From Gorsachius magnificus (lineage: Eukaryota > Chordata > Aves > Pelecaniformes > Ardeidae), in the NCBI GenBank assembly GCA_034008185.1, contig CM067081.1, forward strand, positions 32,362,806 to 32,426,805: a stretch of DNA of 64,000 nucleotides, in the 5' to 3' direction. The position numbers and the translations under genes are program-made. Below the pieces are notes generated by a model. The model had not been told where the DNA came from. It did no database searches and saw nothing but the letters and a program-made list of their open reading frames with translations. This document shows, in pieces, positions 62,601 to 64,000 of this stretch. The stretch's first letter is position 1, and each line of letters starts with the position of its first letter.

Positions 62601-62783
62601 GTGTCTTAAAATCAGTTAATGCAATTCTTCCCAGAAAAACTGAAATTACTTTAGTTTGAAGCATTATGCTGATACAGTTTCTAACAGGTTCACACATGAA
62701 AAATATTCATCTGCGTCTGAAGTAGGAATGGCATCATAACTTCTGAGAGGTTTAAGATCATGAGAGGAGCAGGATTCAGCCTA

Positions 62784-62821
62784 TTTCCTAATACTCCTAA
62801 TATTTCCTAATAATCCTAAGA
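62784..62821. repeat. 19-bp degenerate tandem repeat
   Basis: TTTCCTAATACTCCTAATA is followed directly by TTTCCTAATAATCCTAAGA and then by ACTCCTG. The unit itself contains a TCCTAATA repeat. Confidence 0.75.
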
Positions 62822-64000
62822 CTCCTGAAACACATTCAAGAAGCTGTGCTCAGCCTCTCGGTGTACAATAAGCCTTAGGCAAATATGCCACATCCAGCTT
62901 TCCATCGGATTGAAGCTAACTCAGAACTTGCAGTGTCCTGAAAGTCAGTGGTTTTGTCAGAGAAAGCATCTTAGTCAGACCGAGAGGACTGAAATTAAAA
63001 TGTTAAGTCAAGTATTTGGGTATGTGACAAAATGATTGAAGGACTACCAATTCTACCTTGTGACTTACCTCTCAGTGAATGCATGATATAATTAACTTCA
63101 GCACACACATCATAAAGTCATTTAATTTTAAGGTTATCATAAAAAAAAATCTTGTGGCACATTTTGAAAGAAATATTAATTTTTTTAAGATACCCCTCTG
63201 TCAACTGCATCTAAGAGATCCTTCAAGAATTTAAAAGTGCAACAGGGAAATCTTTGTATAACATTCAAAGACATAATGAAAGAATTACTTTATTTGTTTA
63301 AAGAGCCAGACAATGTTTTAAAAATTCTTTTAATGCAGCTATATGGAGATAGCTGTGACCTGGAGATACACCTTGATATTTCCATGTGTCTAAAGTTAGC
63401 AAAAATTAAATCTCTCCTGCACTTCTAAAACTCTTAGAAACAAAAAAAAGAGTCTTTGCAAATGTTGTTAAACTGTTTTTAAAATCAAATTACTTTGCTA
63501 TATAATATTATATGAGAGGTCGGATCAGACAGATGAAAATATTTTCTTTTCTGCTAATCTGTAACTAGAGAGGCATCTTCCAAAGTTAACACCTGCATTA
63601 TCAGAAGCTATTGATGGCACATTGTCAAAGTTAAAATAATTTTAACTTAGTTCACTTTTTGCATTTTCAGATATTCCTTGTGCAGTTTTATCATTACCTT
63701 GAATGTAATAAAACCCACAATGGGTTGCTCCCCTTTCATATCTGTGCAATAATGAATAACTATGGGAAAGTATTTGGCATCTTTTACTTGAAAGCATTGA
63801 GAAAAATAAGCTGAATTCAACCACATCTCCACCGTTTCCTCAGTTGAAAGGGAAGCTCAGATTTGTGGACAACATAGAAAATTTTCATCCTATCAAAAAT
63901 GTATCATAGTTGCTCCTGACCAACCTTGGAACCAATATTATTTAAGTTGCAGTCATGACAGACTGATCTGCCTGGTTAATTACGGCTAATGCTTCTGTAG

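Larger units (their letters stand above)
54230..64000. other. Intergenic DNA, no gene seen
   Basis: The right end of the window. It holds a T/G-rich stretch (54786-54832), a palindromic TG/TA tract (57571-57596), a 21-bp tandem duplication (59586-59627), a poly-A run of 16 near 61331 and a 19-bp repeat (62784-62821). Open frames are at most about 137 codons and none is recognised. A pyrimidine tract with AG at 62030-62031 looks like a splice acceptor, but no exon can be defined behind it. Confidence 0.5.

Overview
The window looks like nuclear DNA from a bird. The evidence is several CR1 LINE copies with the avian-type 3' tail (GATGACCTCTAGGGGTCCC followed by repeats of ATTCTATG), long AT-rich stretches without genes, and one sharp CpG island. 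The species cannot be named from the sequence. There are no operons, CRISPR arrays or prokaryotic genes.

The one protein-coding gene I can support is LRCH1 (leucine-rich repeats and calponin homology domain protein 1), on the minus strand. Its first coding exon lies in the CpG island at about 25.35-25.59 kb and ends at a consensus splice donor. The island also holds three GC boxes, an NRF1-type site, a CTCF-like site and a 20-G run. Everything to the left (1-25.35 kb) is best read as LRCH1 intron 1. I found no exon 2 there, so the rest of the gene should lie beyond the left edge. Everything to the right (about 26-64 kb) is upstream of LRCH1. I recognise no gene in it.

Within the intron are an unclassified repeat with a degenerate minisatellite of about 45 bp period (1.0-2.4 kb), an old CR1 tail (8.1 kb), a CR1 3' end with a candidate 8-bp target-site duplication (13.8-14.2 kb) and small simple repeats. 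To the right of the promoter are an ancient antisense CR1 tail (26.6 kb), a CR1 3' end (30.0 kb), a decayed antisense CR1/L3-type reverse transcriptase (35.9-36.8 kb), a MIR-like SINE (39.5 kb), a diverged direct repeat pair (44.2 and 44.7 kb), and a cluster of CR1 insertions (48.8-54.2 kb). One CR1 copy in the cluster still has about 300 open codons of reverse transcriptase.

The most useful observation is that LRCH1 exon 1 does not read through. The conserved start (MATLGGEPQPF) and the conserved downstream block (LNRGLERALEEA) lie in different frames. The sequence is one base short, or has another length change with the same effect, somewhere in the GC-rich stretch between them. I saw no convincing undescribed biological system in the window.
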